Below are positions 1 through 14,000 of a DNA stretch of 64,000 bases, in pieces. The notes beneath the pieces are model-generated. The model worked only from the letters and a program-made list of their open reading frames with translations, was not told the DNA's origin and did not search any database. Source of the stretch: Periplaneta americana (taxonomy: Eukaryota > Arthropoda > Insecta > Blattodea > Blattidae); contig NC_091123.1 in the NCBI RefSeq assembly GCF_040183065.1, forward strand, positions 8,501,001 through 8,565,000, in the 5' to 3' direction. Within the stretch, counting starts at the first letter, position 1, and each line of letters opens with the position of its first letter. A program made the translations under genes and the position numbers.

Positions 1-908
1 AAAGTCTTTTTCCCTCCAGCCTCCCAACTAACACTCTAGAGCCTATATGAATTTCTGGGTTCGCCCATATGTGCTACATGCCCTGCCCATCTCAAACACC
101 TGGATTTAATATTTCTAATTATGTCAGGTGAAGAATACAATGTGTGCAGTTCTACGTTGTGTAACTTTCTCCATTCTCCTGTAACTTCATCCCTTTTAGC
201 CTCAAATATTTTTCCTAAGCACCTTAATCTCGAACACCCTTGGCCTCTGTTACTCTCTCAAAGTGAGAGTTCAAGTTTCACAACCAGTAATATAACTGTT
301 TTATTAACTCTAACTTTCAGTTTTTTTAAGAACAGACTGGATGACAAAAGCTTCACAACCGAATAATAAGAGGCATTTCTCATATTTATTCTGCGTTTAA
401 TTTCCTCCCAAGTACCATTTATATTTGTTAGTGCTGCTCCAAGATATTTGAACTTTTCCACCTTTTCAAAGGATAAATGTCCAATTTTTGTATTTCCATT
501 TCGTACTATGTTCTGGTCACGAGACATAATCATATACTTCGCCTTTTCGGGATTTACTTCCAAATCTATCTCTTTACTTACTTCAAGTAAAATTCCCGTG
601 TTTTCCCTAATACTGCAGTTTGTGGATTTTCTCAAGATATTCACGTCATCCGCATAGACAAGCAGCTGATATAACCCGTTCAATTCCAAACAGTGTCTGT
701 TATCCTGACTTACCTAATGGCATATTCTACAGCAAAGTTAAAAAGTAAAGGTGATAGTGCATCTCCTTGCTTTAGCCCGCAATGAATTGGAAAAGCATCA
801 GATAGAAACTGGCCTATATGGACTCTGCTGTACGTTTCACTGACAGTGAGACACATTTTAATTAATCGAACTAGTTTCTTGGGAATACCAAATTCAATAA
901 GAGAATAA
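1..908 (-). pseudogene. RTE-like non-LTR retrotransposon, reverse transcriptase fragment (distal half)
   Basis: Read on the minus strand from 908 down, the sequence gives reverse transcriptase blocks in order: LIEFGIPKKLVRLIKMCL, GLKQGDALSPLLFNFA, then the catalytic YADD (inside 258-689) and the FKYLGA block. Towards position 1 it reaches the C-terminal [13 protein letters not shown] region and leaves the window. The frame is broken near 690-715 and by other small indels, so it is not functional. It is the downstream half of one element whose upstream half resumes at 23,923-24,106; the two halves were separated by the 23-kb transposon. The family assignment (RTE-like clade) comes from these motifs. 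It could be a sister clade, but a non-LTR reverse transcriptase is certain. Confidence 0.85.
901..908. repeat. Target-site duplication, left copy (GAGAATAA)
   Basis: GAGAATAA lies immediately left of the inverted repeat that starts at 909. The identical 8 bases lie immediately right of the other terminus at 23,923-23,930. An 8-bp duplication fits superfamilies such as hAT, P or Merlin. Confidence 0.9.
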
Positions 909-945
909 GGTTATTTACAAGAAGTCGTCGCTGAACGATTCACAT
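909..945 (+). repeat. Left terminal inverted repeat of the 23-kb element
   Basis: This 37-bp sequence matches the reverse complement of 23,886-23,922 except at position 9 (A here, C there). The inner 14 bases, TGAACGATTCACAT (932-945), recur inverted at 23,829-23,842 and at 23,886-23,899, so they may be a transposase-binding subterminal motif. Confidence 0.9.
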
Positions 946-1190
946 TATTTCCAGGTTAGTTGAATCAACTCATCTAGTGAACGATATAAATGTTTAAAAT
1001 ACCAGGTGTCTCTCTCCCTTCTCCTCTTGTTACTTGTGAGCCATCCCAAACCCCGACCTCCACCCCACCCCTAAGAGCGCCGGTCCTTATATACCCGTCA
1101 GTCAAGGCCTTCTGACAAATAAAAGCAAATGACAACAGATATCTCAGTCGTGACAACCTCATAAAATATCCTATCAATTGAAAAATCGAT
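946..1190. other. Unique left part of the 23-kb element
   Basis: It contains a C-rich stretch near 1,035-1,085 and no recognisable gene. The open frames here are short and unlike any family I know. Confidence 0.5.
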
Positions 1191-1459
1191 CTTGCTACGT
1201 ACAACATAATTATATTATATTATTACCCATTTCAGCGAGTACTGACTACCACTGCAAAATACGATAATTTGTTCCAGGAAGCATCGTCTTTTGGCACAAG
1301 GATGATTTATGTAAAATGTTTCTAAATTATTAGTCTTTTAAATACGGGTACATTCTTTAATAAATCACTGAAAGACAAATGTGAATATAGGAAGTGTAGT
1401 GAGTACGAAATTATTATTTTTTGACGCATCATTTTTACGTAAATAACGATAAATAAAAA
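1191..1459 (+). repeat. Direct repeat flanking the satellite, left copy
   Basis: About 269 bp beginning CTTGCTACGT and ending in AAATAAAAA are repeated in the same orientation at 22,852-23,132 with a few substitutions and small indels. The pair encloses the whole satellite array. Recombination between the copies would delete the array and leave one repeat. Confidence 0.88.
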
Positions 1460-1541
1460 GGGATTATTAGCAAGTACATACACTGCGTTTGTCAAATGCG
1501 CATCACCATGCTTTCGAAAAGGCACTTTTCAGTGCCCGACA
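1460..1541 (+). repeat. Leader between left direct repeat and satellite
   Basis: This 82-bp segment joins the left direct repeat to the first monomer. Its part at about 1,497-1,535 (GCGCATCACCATGCTT, then CGAAAAGGCACTTTTCAG) recurs with few changes at 48,385-48,430, outside the element. It has no counterpart on the right side of the array. Confidence 0.6.
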
Positions 1542-2160
1542 CCCCGCTTTTTTTTCATCATGCGCTACACGTCGGATCATCATCGGGGCTTGCAGCCCCG
1601 ATACCCCGCTTTTTGCATCATGTGCTACACGTCAGATCATCATCGGGGCTTGCAGCCCCGATACCCCACTTTTTGCATCATGTGCTACAAGTCAGATCAT
1701 CATCGGGGCTTGCAGCCCCGATACCCCGCTTTTTGCATCATGTGCTACACGTCAGATCATCATCGGGGCTTGCAGCCCCGATACCCCGCTTTTTGCATCA
1801 TGTGCTACACGTCAGATCATCATCGGGGTTTGCAGCCCCGATACCCCGCTTTTTTGCATCATGTGCTACATGTCAGATCATCATCGGGGCTTGCAGCCCC
1901 GATACCCCGCTTTTTTCATCATGCGCTAACGTCAGATCATCATCGGGGCTTGCAGCCCCGATACCACGCTTTTTACATCATGTGCTACACGTCAGATCAT
2001 CATCGGGGCTTGCAGCCCCGATACCCCGCTTTGTGCATCATGTGCTACATGTAAGATCATCATCGGGGCTTGCAGCCCCGATACCCCGCTTTTTTCATCA
2101 TGTGCTAACGTCAGATCATCATCGGGGCTTGCAGCCCCGATACCCCGCTTTTTACATCAT

Positions 2161-3267
2161 GTGCTACACGTCAGATCATCATCGGGGCTGAAGCCCCGAT
2201 ACCCCACTTTTTGCATCATGTGCTACATGTCAGATCATCATCGGGGCTTGCAGCCCCGATACCCCGCTTTTTGCATTATGTGCTACACGTCAGATCATCA
2301 TCGGGGCTTGCAGCCACGATACCCCGCTTTTTGCATCATGTGCTACACGTCAGATCATCATCGGGGCTTTCAGTCCCGATACCCCGCTTTTTACATCATG
2401 TGCTACACGTCGGATCATCATCGGGGCTTGCAGCCCCGATACTCCGCTTTTTGCATCATGTGCTACATGTCAGATCATCATCGGGGCTTGAAGCCCCGAT
2501 ACCCCGCTTTTTGCATCATGTGCTACACGTCAGATCATCATCGGGGCTTGCAGCCCCGATACCCCGCTTTTTACATCATGTGCTACACGTCGGATCATCA
2601 TCGGGGCTTGCAGCCCCGATACCCCGCTTTTTTCATCATGTGCTAACGTCAGATCATCATCGGGGCTTGCAGCCCCGATACCCCGCTTTTTACATCATGT
2701 GCTACACGTCAGATCATCATTGGGGCTGAAGCCCCGATACCCCACTTTTTGCAACATGTGCTACATGTCAGATCATCATCGGGGCTTGCAGCCCCGATAC
2801 CCCGCTTTTTGCACTATTTGCTACACGTCAGATCATCATCGGGGCTTGCAGCCCCGATACCCCGCTTTTTGCATCATGTGCTACACGTCAGATCATCATC
2901 GGGGCTTTCAGTCCCGATACCCCGCTTTTTACATCATGTGCTACACGTCGGATCATCATCGGGGCTTGCAGCCCCGATACTCCGCTTTTTGCATCATGTG
3001 CTACATGTCAGATCATCATCGGGGCTTGCAGCCCCGATACCCCGCTTTTTGCATCATGTGCTACACGTCAGATCATCATCGGGGCTTGCAGCCCCGATAC
3101 CCCGCTTTTTACATCATGTGCTACACGTCGGATCATCATCGGGGCTTGCAGCCCCGATACCCCGCTTTTTTCATCATGTCCTAACGTCAGATCATCATCG
3201 GGGCTTGCAGCCCCGATACCCCGCTTTTTACATCATGTGCTACACGTCAGATCATCATCGGGGCTGA
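2161..3267 (+). repeat. Local higher-order repeat, 538 bp (9 monomers)
   Basis: Blocks starting at 2,161, 2,699 and 3,237 share the same order of variant monomers, including the GA-loop variant, the TTTCAGTCCC variant and the CTAACGTCAG variant. The spacing is 538 bp. The third block diverges soon after it starts. Confidence 0.75.
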
Positions 3268-6130
3268 AGCCCCGATACCCCACTTTTTGCATCATGTGCT
3301 ACATGTCAGATCATCATCGGGGCTTGCAGTCCCAATACCCCGCTTTTTGCTTCATGTGCTACACGTCAGATCATCATCGGGGCTTGCAGCCCCGATACCC
3401 CACTTTTTGCATCATGTGCTACAAGTCAGATCATCATCGGGGCTTGCAGCCCCGATACCCCGCTTTTTGCATCATGTGCTACACGTCAGATCATCATCGG
3501 GGCTTGTAGCCCCGATACCCCGCTTTGTGCATCATGTGCTACACGTCAGATCATCATCGGGGCTTGCAGCCCCGATACCCAGCTTTTTGCATCATGTGCT
3601 ACACATCAGATCATCATCGGGGCTTGCAGTCCCAATACCCCGCTTTTTGCATCATGTGCTACAGTCAGATCATCATCGGGGCTTGCAGCCCCGATACCCC
3701 GCTTTGTGCATCATGTGCTACACGTCAGATCATCATCGGGGCTTGCAGCCCCGATACCCAGCTTTTTGCATCATGTGCTACACATCAGATCATCATCGGG
3801 GCTTGCAGTCCCAATACCCCGCTTTGTGCATCATGTGCTACACGTCAGATCATCATCGGGGCTTGCAGCCCCGATACCCAGCTTTTTGCATCATGTGCTA
3901 CACATCAGATCATCATCGGGGCTTGCAGTCCCAATACCCCGCTTTTTGCTTCATGTGCTACACGTCAGATCATCATCGGGGCTTGCAGCCCCGATACCCC
4001 TCTTTTTGCATCTTGTACTACACGTCGGATCATCATCGGGGCTTGCAGCCCCGATACCCCGGTTTTTACATCATGTGCTACACGGCGGATCATCATCGGG
4101 GCTTGCAGCCCCGATACCCCGCTTTTTGCATCATGTTCTACATGTCGGATCATCATCGGGGCTTGGAGCCCCGATACCCCGCTTTTTACATCATGTGCTA
4201 CACGTCGGATCATCATCGGGGCTTGCAGCCCCGATACCCCGCTTTTTGCATCATGTGCTACACGTCAGATCATCATCGGGGCTTGCAGCCCCGATACCCC
4301 GCTTTTTGCATCATGTGCTACACGTCAGATCATCATCGGGGCTTGCAGCCCCGATACCCCGTTTTTGCATCATGTGCTACACGTCAGATCATCATCGGGG
4401 CTTGCAGTCCCGATACCCCGCTTTTTACATCTTGTGCTACACGTCGGATCATCATCGGGGCTTGCAGCCCTGATACTCCGCTTTTTGCATCATGTGCTAC
4501 ACGTCAGATCATCATCGGGGCTTGCAGCCCCGATACCCCGCTTTTTGCATCATGTGCTACACGTCAGATCATCATCGGGGCTTGCAGCCCCGATACCCCG
4601 CTTTGTGCATCATGTGCTACATGTCAGATCATCATCGGGGCTTGCAGCCCCGATACCCCGCTTTTTTCATCATGTGCTAACGTCAGAACATCATCGGGGC
4701 TTGCAGCCCCGATACCCCGCTTTTTACATCATGTGCTACACGTCAGATCATCATCGGGGCTGAAGCCCCGATACCCCACTTTTTGCATCATGTGCTACAT
4801 GTCAGATCATCATCGGGGCTTGCAGCCCCGATACCCCGCTTTTTGCATTATGTGCTACACGTCAGATCATCATCGGGGCTTGCAGCCCCGATACCCCGCT
4901 TTTTGCATCATGTGCTACACGTCAGATCATCATCGGGGCTTGCAGTCCCGATACCCCGCTTTTTACATCATGTGCTACACGTCGGATCATCATCGGGGCT
5001 TGCAGCCCCGATACTCCGCTTTTTGCATCATGTGCTACACGTCAGATCATCATCGGGGCTTGCAGCCCCGATACCCCGCTTTTTGCATCATGTGCTACAC
5101 GTCAGATCATCATCGGGGCTTGCAGCCCCGATACCCCGCTTTTTACATCATGTGCTACACGTCGATCATCATCGGGGCTTGCAGCCCCGATACCCCGCTT
5201 TTTGCATCATGTGCTACACGTCAGATCATCATCGGGGCTTGCAGCCCCGATACCCCGCCTTTTTGCATCATGTGCTACACATCAGATCATCATCGGGGCT
5301 TGCAGTCCCAATACCCCGCTTTTTGCATCATGTGCTACAGTCAGATCATCATCGGGGCTTGCAGCCCCGATACCCCGCTTTGTGCATCATGTGCTACACG
5401 TCAGATCATCATCGGGGCTTGCAGCCCCGATACCCCACTTTTTGCATCATGTGCTACACATCAGATCATCATCGGGGCTTGCAGTCCCAATACCCCGCTT
5501 TTTGCATCATGTGCTACAGTCAGATCATCATCGGGGCTAGCCCCGATACCCCGCTTTTTGCATCATGTGCTACACGTCAGATCATCATCGGGGCTTGCAG
5601 CCCCGATACCCCGCTTTTTGCATCATGTGCTACACGTCGGATCATCATAGGGGCTTGCAGCCCCGATACCCCGCTTTTTGCATCATGTGCTACACGTCGG
5701 ATCATCATAGGGGCTTGCAGCCCCGATACCCCGCTTTTTGCATCATGTGCTACACGTCGGATCATCATCGGGGCTTGCAGCCCCGATACCCCGCTTTTTG
5801 CATCATGTGCTACACGTCAGATCATCATCGGGGCTTGCAGCCCCGATACCCCGCTTTTTGCATCATGTGCTACACGTCAGATCATCATCGGGGCTTGCAG
5901 CCCCGATACCCCGCTTTTTTGCATCATGTGCTACATGTCAGATCATCATCGGGGCTTGCAGCCCCGATACCCCGCTTTTTTCATCATGTGCTAACGTCAG
6001 ATCATCATCGGGGCTTGCAGCCCCGATACCCCGCTTTTTACATCATGTGCTACACGTCAGATCATCATCGGGGCTTGCAGCCCCGATACCCCGCTTTGTG
6101 CATCATGTGCTACACGTCAGATCATCAACA

Positions 6131-9100
6131 GGGCTTGCAGCCCCGATACCCCGCTTTTTGCATCATGTGCTACACGTCGGATCATCATAGGGGCTTGCAG
6201 CCCCGATACCCCGCTTTTTGCATCATGTGCTACACGTCGGATCATCATCGGGGCTTGCAGCCCCGATACCCCGCTTTTTGCATCATGTGCAACACGTCAG
6301 ATCATCATCGGGGCTTGCAGCCCCGATACCCCACTTTTTGCATCATGTGCTACACGTCAGATCATCATCGGGGCTTGCAGCCCCGATACCCCGCTTTTTA
6401 CATCATGTGCTACACGTCAGATCATCATCGGGGCTGAAGCCCCGATACCCCACTTTTTGCATCATGTGCTACATGTCAGATCATCATCGGGGCTTGCAGC
6501 CCCGATACCCCGCTTTTTGCATTATGTGCTACACGTCAGATCATCATCGGGGCTTGCAGCCACGATACCCCGCTTTTTGCATCATGTGCTACACGTCAGA
6601 TCATCATCGGGGCTTTCAGTCCCGATACCCCGCTTTTTACATCATGTGCTACACATCGGATCATCATCGGGGCTTGCAGCCCCGATACTCCGCTTTTTGC
6701 ATCATGTGCTACATGTCAGATCATCATCGGGGCTTGCAGCCCCGATACCCCGCTTTTTGCATCATGTGCTACACGTCAGATCATCATCGGGGCTTGCAGC
6801 CCCGATACCCCGCTTTTTACATCATGTGCTACACGTCGGATCATCATCGGGGCTTGCAGCCCCGATACCCCGCTTTTTTCATCATGTGCTAACGTCAGAT
6901 CATCATCGGGGCTTGCAGCCCCGATACCCCGCTTTTTACATCATGTGCTACACGTCAGATCATCATCGGGGCTTGTAGCCCCGATACCCCGCTTTGTGCA
7001 TCATGTGCTACACGTCAGATCATCATCGGGGCTTGCAGCCCCGATACCCAGCTTTTTGCATCATGTGCTACACATCAGATCATCATCGGGGCTTGCAGTC
7101 CCAATACCCCGCTTTTTGCATCATGTGCTACAGTCAGATCATCATCGGGGCTTGCAGCCCCGATACCCCGCTTTGTGCATCATGTGCTACACGTCAGATC
7201 ATCATCGGGGCTTGCAGCCCCGATACCCCGCTTTTTGCATCATGTGCTACACATCAGATCATCATCGGGGCTTGCAGTCCCAATACCCCGCTTTTTGCAT
7301 CATGTGCTACAGTCAGATCATCATCGGGGCTTGCAGCCCCGATACCCCGCTTTTTGCATCATGTGCTACACATCAGATCATCATCGGGGCTTGCAGCCCC
7401 GATACCCCGCTTTTTGCATCATGTGCTACACGTCAGATCATCATCGGGGCTTGCAGCCCCGATACCCCGCTTTTTTTACATATTGTGCTACACGTCGGAT
7501 TATCATCGGAGCTTGCAGCCCCGATACCCCGCTTTTTGCATCATGTGCTACATGTCAGATCATCATCGGGGCTTGCAGTCCCAATACCCCGCTTTTTGCA
7601 TCATGTGCTACAGTCAGATCATCATCGGGGCTTGCAGCCCCGATACCCCGCTTTTTGCTTCATGTGCTACACGTCAGATCATCATCGGGGCTTGCAGCCC
7701 CGATACCCCGCTTTTTACATCATGTGCTACACGTCGGATCATCATCGGGGCTTGCAGCCCCGATACCCCGCTTTTTGCTTCATGTGCTACACGTCAGATC
7801 ATCATCGGGGCTTGCAGCCCCGATACCCCTCTTTTTGCATCTTGTACTACACGTCGGATCATCATCGGGGCTTGCAGCCCCGATACCCCGGTTTTTACAT
7901 CATGTGCTACACGGCGGATCATCATCGGGGCTTGCAGCCCCGATACCCCGCTTTTTGCATCATGTGCTACATGTCGGATCATCATCGGGGCTTGGAGCCC
8001 CGATACCCCGCTTTTTACATCATGTGCTACACGTCGGATCATCATCGGGGCTTGCAGCCCCGATACCCTGCTTTTTGCATCATGTGCTACACGTCAGATC
8101 ATCATCGGGGCTTGCAGCCCCGATACCCCGCTTTTTGCATCATGTGCTACACGTCAGATCATCATCGGGGCTTGCAGCCCCGATACCCCGTTTTTGCATC
8201 ATGTGCTACACGTCAGATCATCATCGGGGCTTGCAGTCCCGATACCCCGCTTTTTACATCTTGTGCTACACGTCGGATCATCATCGGGGCTTGCAGCCCT
8301 GATACTCCGCTTTTTGCATCATGTGCTACATGTCAGATCATCATCGGGGCTTGCAGCCCCGATACCCCGCTTTTTGCATCATGTGCTACACGTCAGATCA
8401 TCATCGGGGCCTGCAGCCCCGATACCCCGCTTTATGCATCATGTGCTACATGTCAGATCATCATCGGGGCTTGCAGCCCCGATACCCCGCTTTTTTCATC
8501 ATGTGCTAACGTCAGATCATCATCGGGGCTTGCAGCCCCGATACCCCGCTTTTTACATCATGTGCTACACGTCAGATCATCATCGGGGCTGAAGCCCCGA
8601 TACCCCACTTTTTGCATCATGTGCTACATGTCAGATCATCATCGGGGCTTGCAGCCCCGATACCCCGCTTTTTGCATTATGTGCTACACGTCAGATCATC
8701 ATCGGGGCTTGCAGCCCCGATACCCCGCTTTTTGCATCATGTGCTACACGTCAGATCATCATCGGGGCTTGCAGTCCCGATACCCCGCTTTTTACATCAT
8801 GTGCTACACGTCGGATCATCATCGGGGCTTGCAGCCCCGATACTCCGCTTTTTGCATCATGTGCTACATGTCAGATCATCATCGGGGCTTGCAGCCCCGA
8901 TACCCCGCTTTTTGCATCATGTGCTACACGTCGGATTATCATCGGAGCTTGCAGCCCCGATACCCCGCTTTTTGCATCATGTGCTACATGTCAGATCATC
9001 ATCGGGGCTTGCAGTCCCAATACCCCGCTTTTTGCATCATGTGCTACAGTCAGATCATCATCGGTGCTTGCAGCCCCGATACCCCGCTTTTTGCTTCATG

Positions 9101-11037
9101 TGCTACACGTCAGATCATCATCGGGGCTTGCACCCCCGATACACTGCTTTTTACATAATGTGCTACACGTCGGATCATCATCGGGGCTTGTAGCCCCGAT
9201 ACCCCGGTTTTTACATCATGTGCTACACGGCGGATCATCATCGGGGCTTGCAGCCCCGATACCCCGCTTTTTGCATCATGTGCTACATGTCGGATCATCA
9301 TCGGGGCTTGCAGCCCCGATACCCTGCTTTTTGCATCATGTGCTACACGTCAGATCATCATCGGGGCTTGTAGCCCCGATACCCCGCTTTTTGCATCATG
9401 TGCTACACGTCAGATCATCATCGGGGCTTGCAGCCCCGATACCCCGCTTTTTGCATCATGTGCTACACGTCAGATCATCATCGGGGCTTGCAGTCCCGAT
9501 ACCCCGCTTTTTACATCTTGTGCTACACGTCGGATCATCATCGGGGCTTGCAGCCCTGATACTCCGCTTTTTGCATCATGTGCTACATGTCAGATCATCA
9601 TCGGGGCTTGCAGCCCCGATACCCCGCTTTTTGCATCATGTGCTACATGTCAGATCATCATCGGGGCTTGCAGCCCCGATACCCCGCTTTTTGCATCATG
9701 TGCTACACGTCAGATCATCATCGGGGCTTGCAGCCCCGATACCCCGCTTTTTGCATCATGTGCTACACGTCAGATCATCATCGGGGCTTGCAGCCCCGAT
9801 ACCCCACTTTTTGCATCATGTGCTACAGGTCAGATCATCATCGGGGCTTGCAGCCCCGATACCCCGCTTTTTGCATCATGTGCTACACGTCAGATCATCA
9901 TCGGGGCTAGCCCCGATACCCCGCTTTTTGCATCATGTGCTACACGTTAGATCATCATCGGGGCTTGCAGCCCCGATACCCCGCTTTTTGCATCATGTGC
10001 TACACGACGGATCATCAACAGGGCTTGCAGCCCCGATACCCCGCTTTTTGCATCATGTGCTACACGTCGGATCATCATAGGGGCTTGCAGCCCCGATACC
10101 CCGCTTTTTGCATCATGTGCTACACGTCGGATCATCATCGGGGCTTGCAGCCCCGATACCCCGGTTTTTGCATCATGTGCTACACGTCAGATCATCATCG
10201 GGGCTTGCAGCCCCGATACCCCGCTTTTTGCATCATGTGCTACACGTCAGATCATCATCGGGGCTTGCAGCCCCGATACCCCACTTTTTGCATCATGTGC
10301 TACAGGTCAGATCATCATCGGGGCTTGCAGCCCCGATACCCCGCTTTTTGCATCATGTGCTACACGTCAGATCATCATCGGGGCTAGCCCCGATACCCCG
10401 CTTTTTGCATCATGTGCTACACGTCAGATCATCATCGGGGCTTGCAGCCCCGATACCCCGCTTTTTGCATCATGTGCTACACGTCGGATCATCATAGGGG
10501 CTTGCAGCCCCGATACCCCGCTTTTTGCATCATGTGCTACACGTCGGATCATCATAGGGGCTTGCAGCCCCGATACCCCGCTTTTTGCATCATGTGCTAC
10601 ACGTCGGATCATCATCGGGGCTTGCAGCCCCGATACCCCGCTTTTTGCATCATGTGCTACACGTCAGATCATCATCGGGGCTTGCAGCCCCGATACCCCG
10701 CTTTTTGCATCATGTGCTACACGTCAGATCATCATCGGGGCTTGCAGCCCCGATACCCCGCTTTTTTGCATCATGTGCTACATGTCAGATCATCATCGGG
10801 GCTTGCAGCCCCGATACCCCGCTTTTTTCATCATGTGCTAACGTCAGATCATCATCGGGGCTTGCAGCCCCGATACCCCGCTTTTTACATCATGTGCTAC
10901 ACGTCAGATCATCATCGGGGCTTGCAGCCCCGATACCCCGCTTTGTGCATCATGTGCTACACGTCAGATCATCATCGGGGCTTGCAGCCCCGATACCCCG
11001 CTTTTTACATCATATGCTACACGTCGGATCATCAACA
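6131..11037 (+). repeat. Higher-order repeat copy 1 (4,907 bp)
   Basis: The order of diagnostic variants repeats at an offset of exactly 4,907 bp in the next copy. One difference seen is C at 8,411 where the next copy has T. The boundaries are arbitrary within the period. A shorter, related but indel-rich version occupies the array to the left (offsets 3,829 and 4,847). Confidence 0.8.
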
Positions 11038-14000
11038 GGGCTTGCAGCCCCGATACCCCGCTTTTTGCATCATGTGCTACACGTCGGATCATCATAGGGG
11101 CTTGCAGCCCCGATACCCCGCTTTTTGCATCATGTGCTACACGTCGGATCATCATCGGGGCTTGCAGCCCCGATACCCCGCTTTTTGCATCATGTGCTAC
11201 ACGTCAGATCATCATCGGGGCTTGCAGCCCCGATACCCCACTTTTTGCATCATGTGCTACACGTCAGATCATCATCGGGGCTTGCAGCCCCGATACCCCG
11301 CTTTTTACATCATGTGCTACACGTCAGATCATCATCGGGGCTGAAGCCCCGATACCCCACTTTTTGCATCATGTGCTACATGTCAGATCATCATCGGGGC
11401 TTGCAGCCCCGATACCCCGCTTTTTGCATTATGTGCTACACGTCAGATCATCATCGGGGCTTGCAGCCACGATACCCCGCTTTTTGCATCATGTGCTACA
11501 CGTCAGATCATCATCGGGGCTTTCAGTCCCGATACCCCGCTTTTTACATCATGTGCTACACATCGGATCATCATCGGGGCTTGCAGCCCCGATACTCCGC
11601 TTTTTGCATCATGTGCTACATGTCAGATCATCATCGGGGCTTGCAGCCCCGATACCCCGCTTTTTGCATCATGTGCTACACGTCAGATCATCATCGGGGC
11701 TTGCAGCCCCGATACCCCGCTTTTTACATCATGTGCTACACGTCGGATCATCATCGGGGCTTGCAGCCCCGATACCCCGCTTTTTTCATCATGTGCTAAC
11801 GTCAGATCATCATCGGGGCTTGCAGCCCCGATACCCCGCTTTTTACATCATGTGCTACACGTCAGATCATCATCGGGGCTTGTAGCCCCGATACCCCGCT
11901 TTGTGCATCATGTGCTACACGTCAGATCATCATCGGGGCTTGCAGCCCCGATACCCAGCTTTTTGCATCATGTGCTACACATCAGATCATCATCGGGGCT
12001 TGCAGTCCCAATACCCCGCTTTTTGCATCATGTGCTACAGTCAGATCATCATCGGGGCTTGCAGCCCCGATACCCCGCTTTGTGCATCATGTGCTACACG
12101 TCAGATCATCATCGGGGCTTGCAGCCCCGATACCCCGCTTTTTGCATCATGTGCTACACATCAGATCATCATCGGGGCTTGCAGTCCCAATACCCCGCTT
12201 TTTGCATCATGTGCTACAGTCAGATCATCATCGGGGCTTGCAGCCCCGATACCCCGCTTTTTGCATCATGTGCTACACATCAGATCATCATCGGGGCTTG
12301 CAGCCCCGATACCCCGCTTTTTGCATCATGTGCTACACGTCAGATCATCATCGGGGCTTGCAGCCCCGATACCCCGCTTTTTTTACATATTGTGCTACAC
12401 GTCGGATTATCATCGGAGCTTGCAGCCCCGATACCCCGCTTTTTGCATCATGTGCTACATGTCAGATCATCATCGGGGCTTGCAGTCCCAATACCCCGCT
12501 TTTTGCATCATGTGCTACAGTCAGATCATCATCGGGGCTTGCAGCCCCGATACCCCGCTTTTTGCTTCATGTGCTACACGTCAGATCATCATCGGGGCTT
12601 GCAGCCCCGATACCCCGCTTTTTACATCATGTGCTACACGTCGGATCATCATCGGGGCTTGCAGCCCCGATACCCCGCTTTTTGCTTCATGTGCTACACG
12701 TCAGATCATCATCGGGGCTTGCAGCCCCGATACCCCTCTTTTTGCATCTTGTACTACACGTCGGATCATCATCGGGGCTTGCAGCCCCGATACCCCGGTT
12801 TTTACATCATGTGCTACACGGCGGATCATCATCGGGGCTTGCAGCCCCGATACCCCGCTTTTTGCATCATGTGCTACATGTCGGATCATCATCGGGGCTT
12901 GGAGCCCCGATACCCCGCTTTTTACATCATGTGCTACACGTCGGATCATCATCGGGGCTTGCAGCCCCGATACCCTGCTTTTTGCATCATGTGCTACACG
13001 TCAGATCATCATCGGGGCTTGCAGCCCCGATACCCCGCTTTTTGCATCATGTGCTACACGTCAGATCATCATCGGGGCTTGCAGCCCCGATACCCCGTTT
13101 TTGCATCATGTGCTACACGTCAGATCATCATCGGGGCTTGCAGTCCCGATACCCCGCTTTTTACATCTTGTGCTACACGTCGGATCATCATCGGGGCTTG
13201 CAGCCCTGATACTCCGCTTTTTGCATCATGTGCTACATGTCAGATCATCATCGGGGCTTGCAGCCCCGATACCCCGCTTTTTGCATCATGTGCTACACGT
13301 CAGATCATCATCGGGGCTTGCAGCCCCGATACCCCGCTTTATGCATCATGTGCTACATGTCAGATCATCATCGGGGCTTGCAGCCCCGATACCCCGCTTT
13401 TTTCATCATGTGCTAACGTCAGATCATCATCGGGGCTTGCAGCCCCGATACCCCGCTTTTTACATCATGTGCTACACGTCAGATCATCATCGGGGCTGAA
13501 GCCCCGATACCCCACTTTTTGCATCATGTGCTACATGTCAGATCATCATCGGGGCTTGCAGCCCCGATACCCCGCTTTTTGCATTATGTGCTACACGTCA
13601 GATCATCATCGGGGCTTGCAGCCCCGATACCCCGCTTTTTGCATCATGTGCTACACGTCAGATCATCATCGGGGCTTGCAGTCCCGATACCCCGCTTTTT
13701 ACATCATGTGCTACACGTCGGATCATCATCGGGGCTTGCAGCCCCGATACTCCGCTTTTTGCATCATGTGCTACATGTCAGATCATCATCGGGGCTTGCA
13801 GCCCCGATACCCCGCTTTTTGCATCATGTGCTACACGTCGGATTATCATCGGAGCTTGCAGCCCCGATACCCCGCTTTTTGCATCATGTGCTACATGTCA
13901 GATCATCATCGGGGCTTGCAGTCCCAATACCCCGCTTTTTGCATCATGTGCTACAGTCAGATCATCATCGGTGCTTGCAGCCCCGATACCCCGCTTTTTG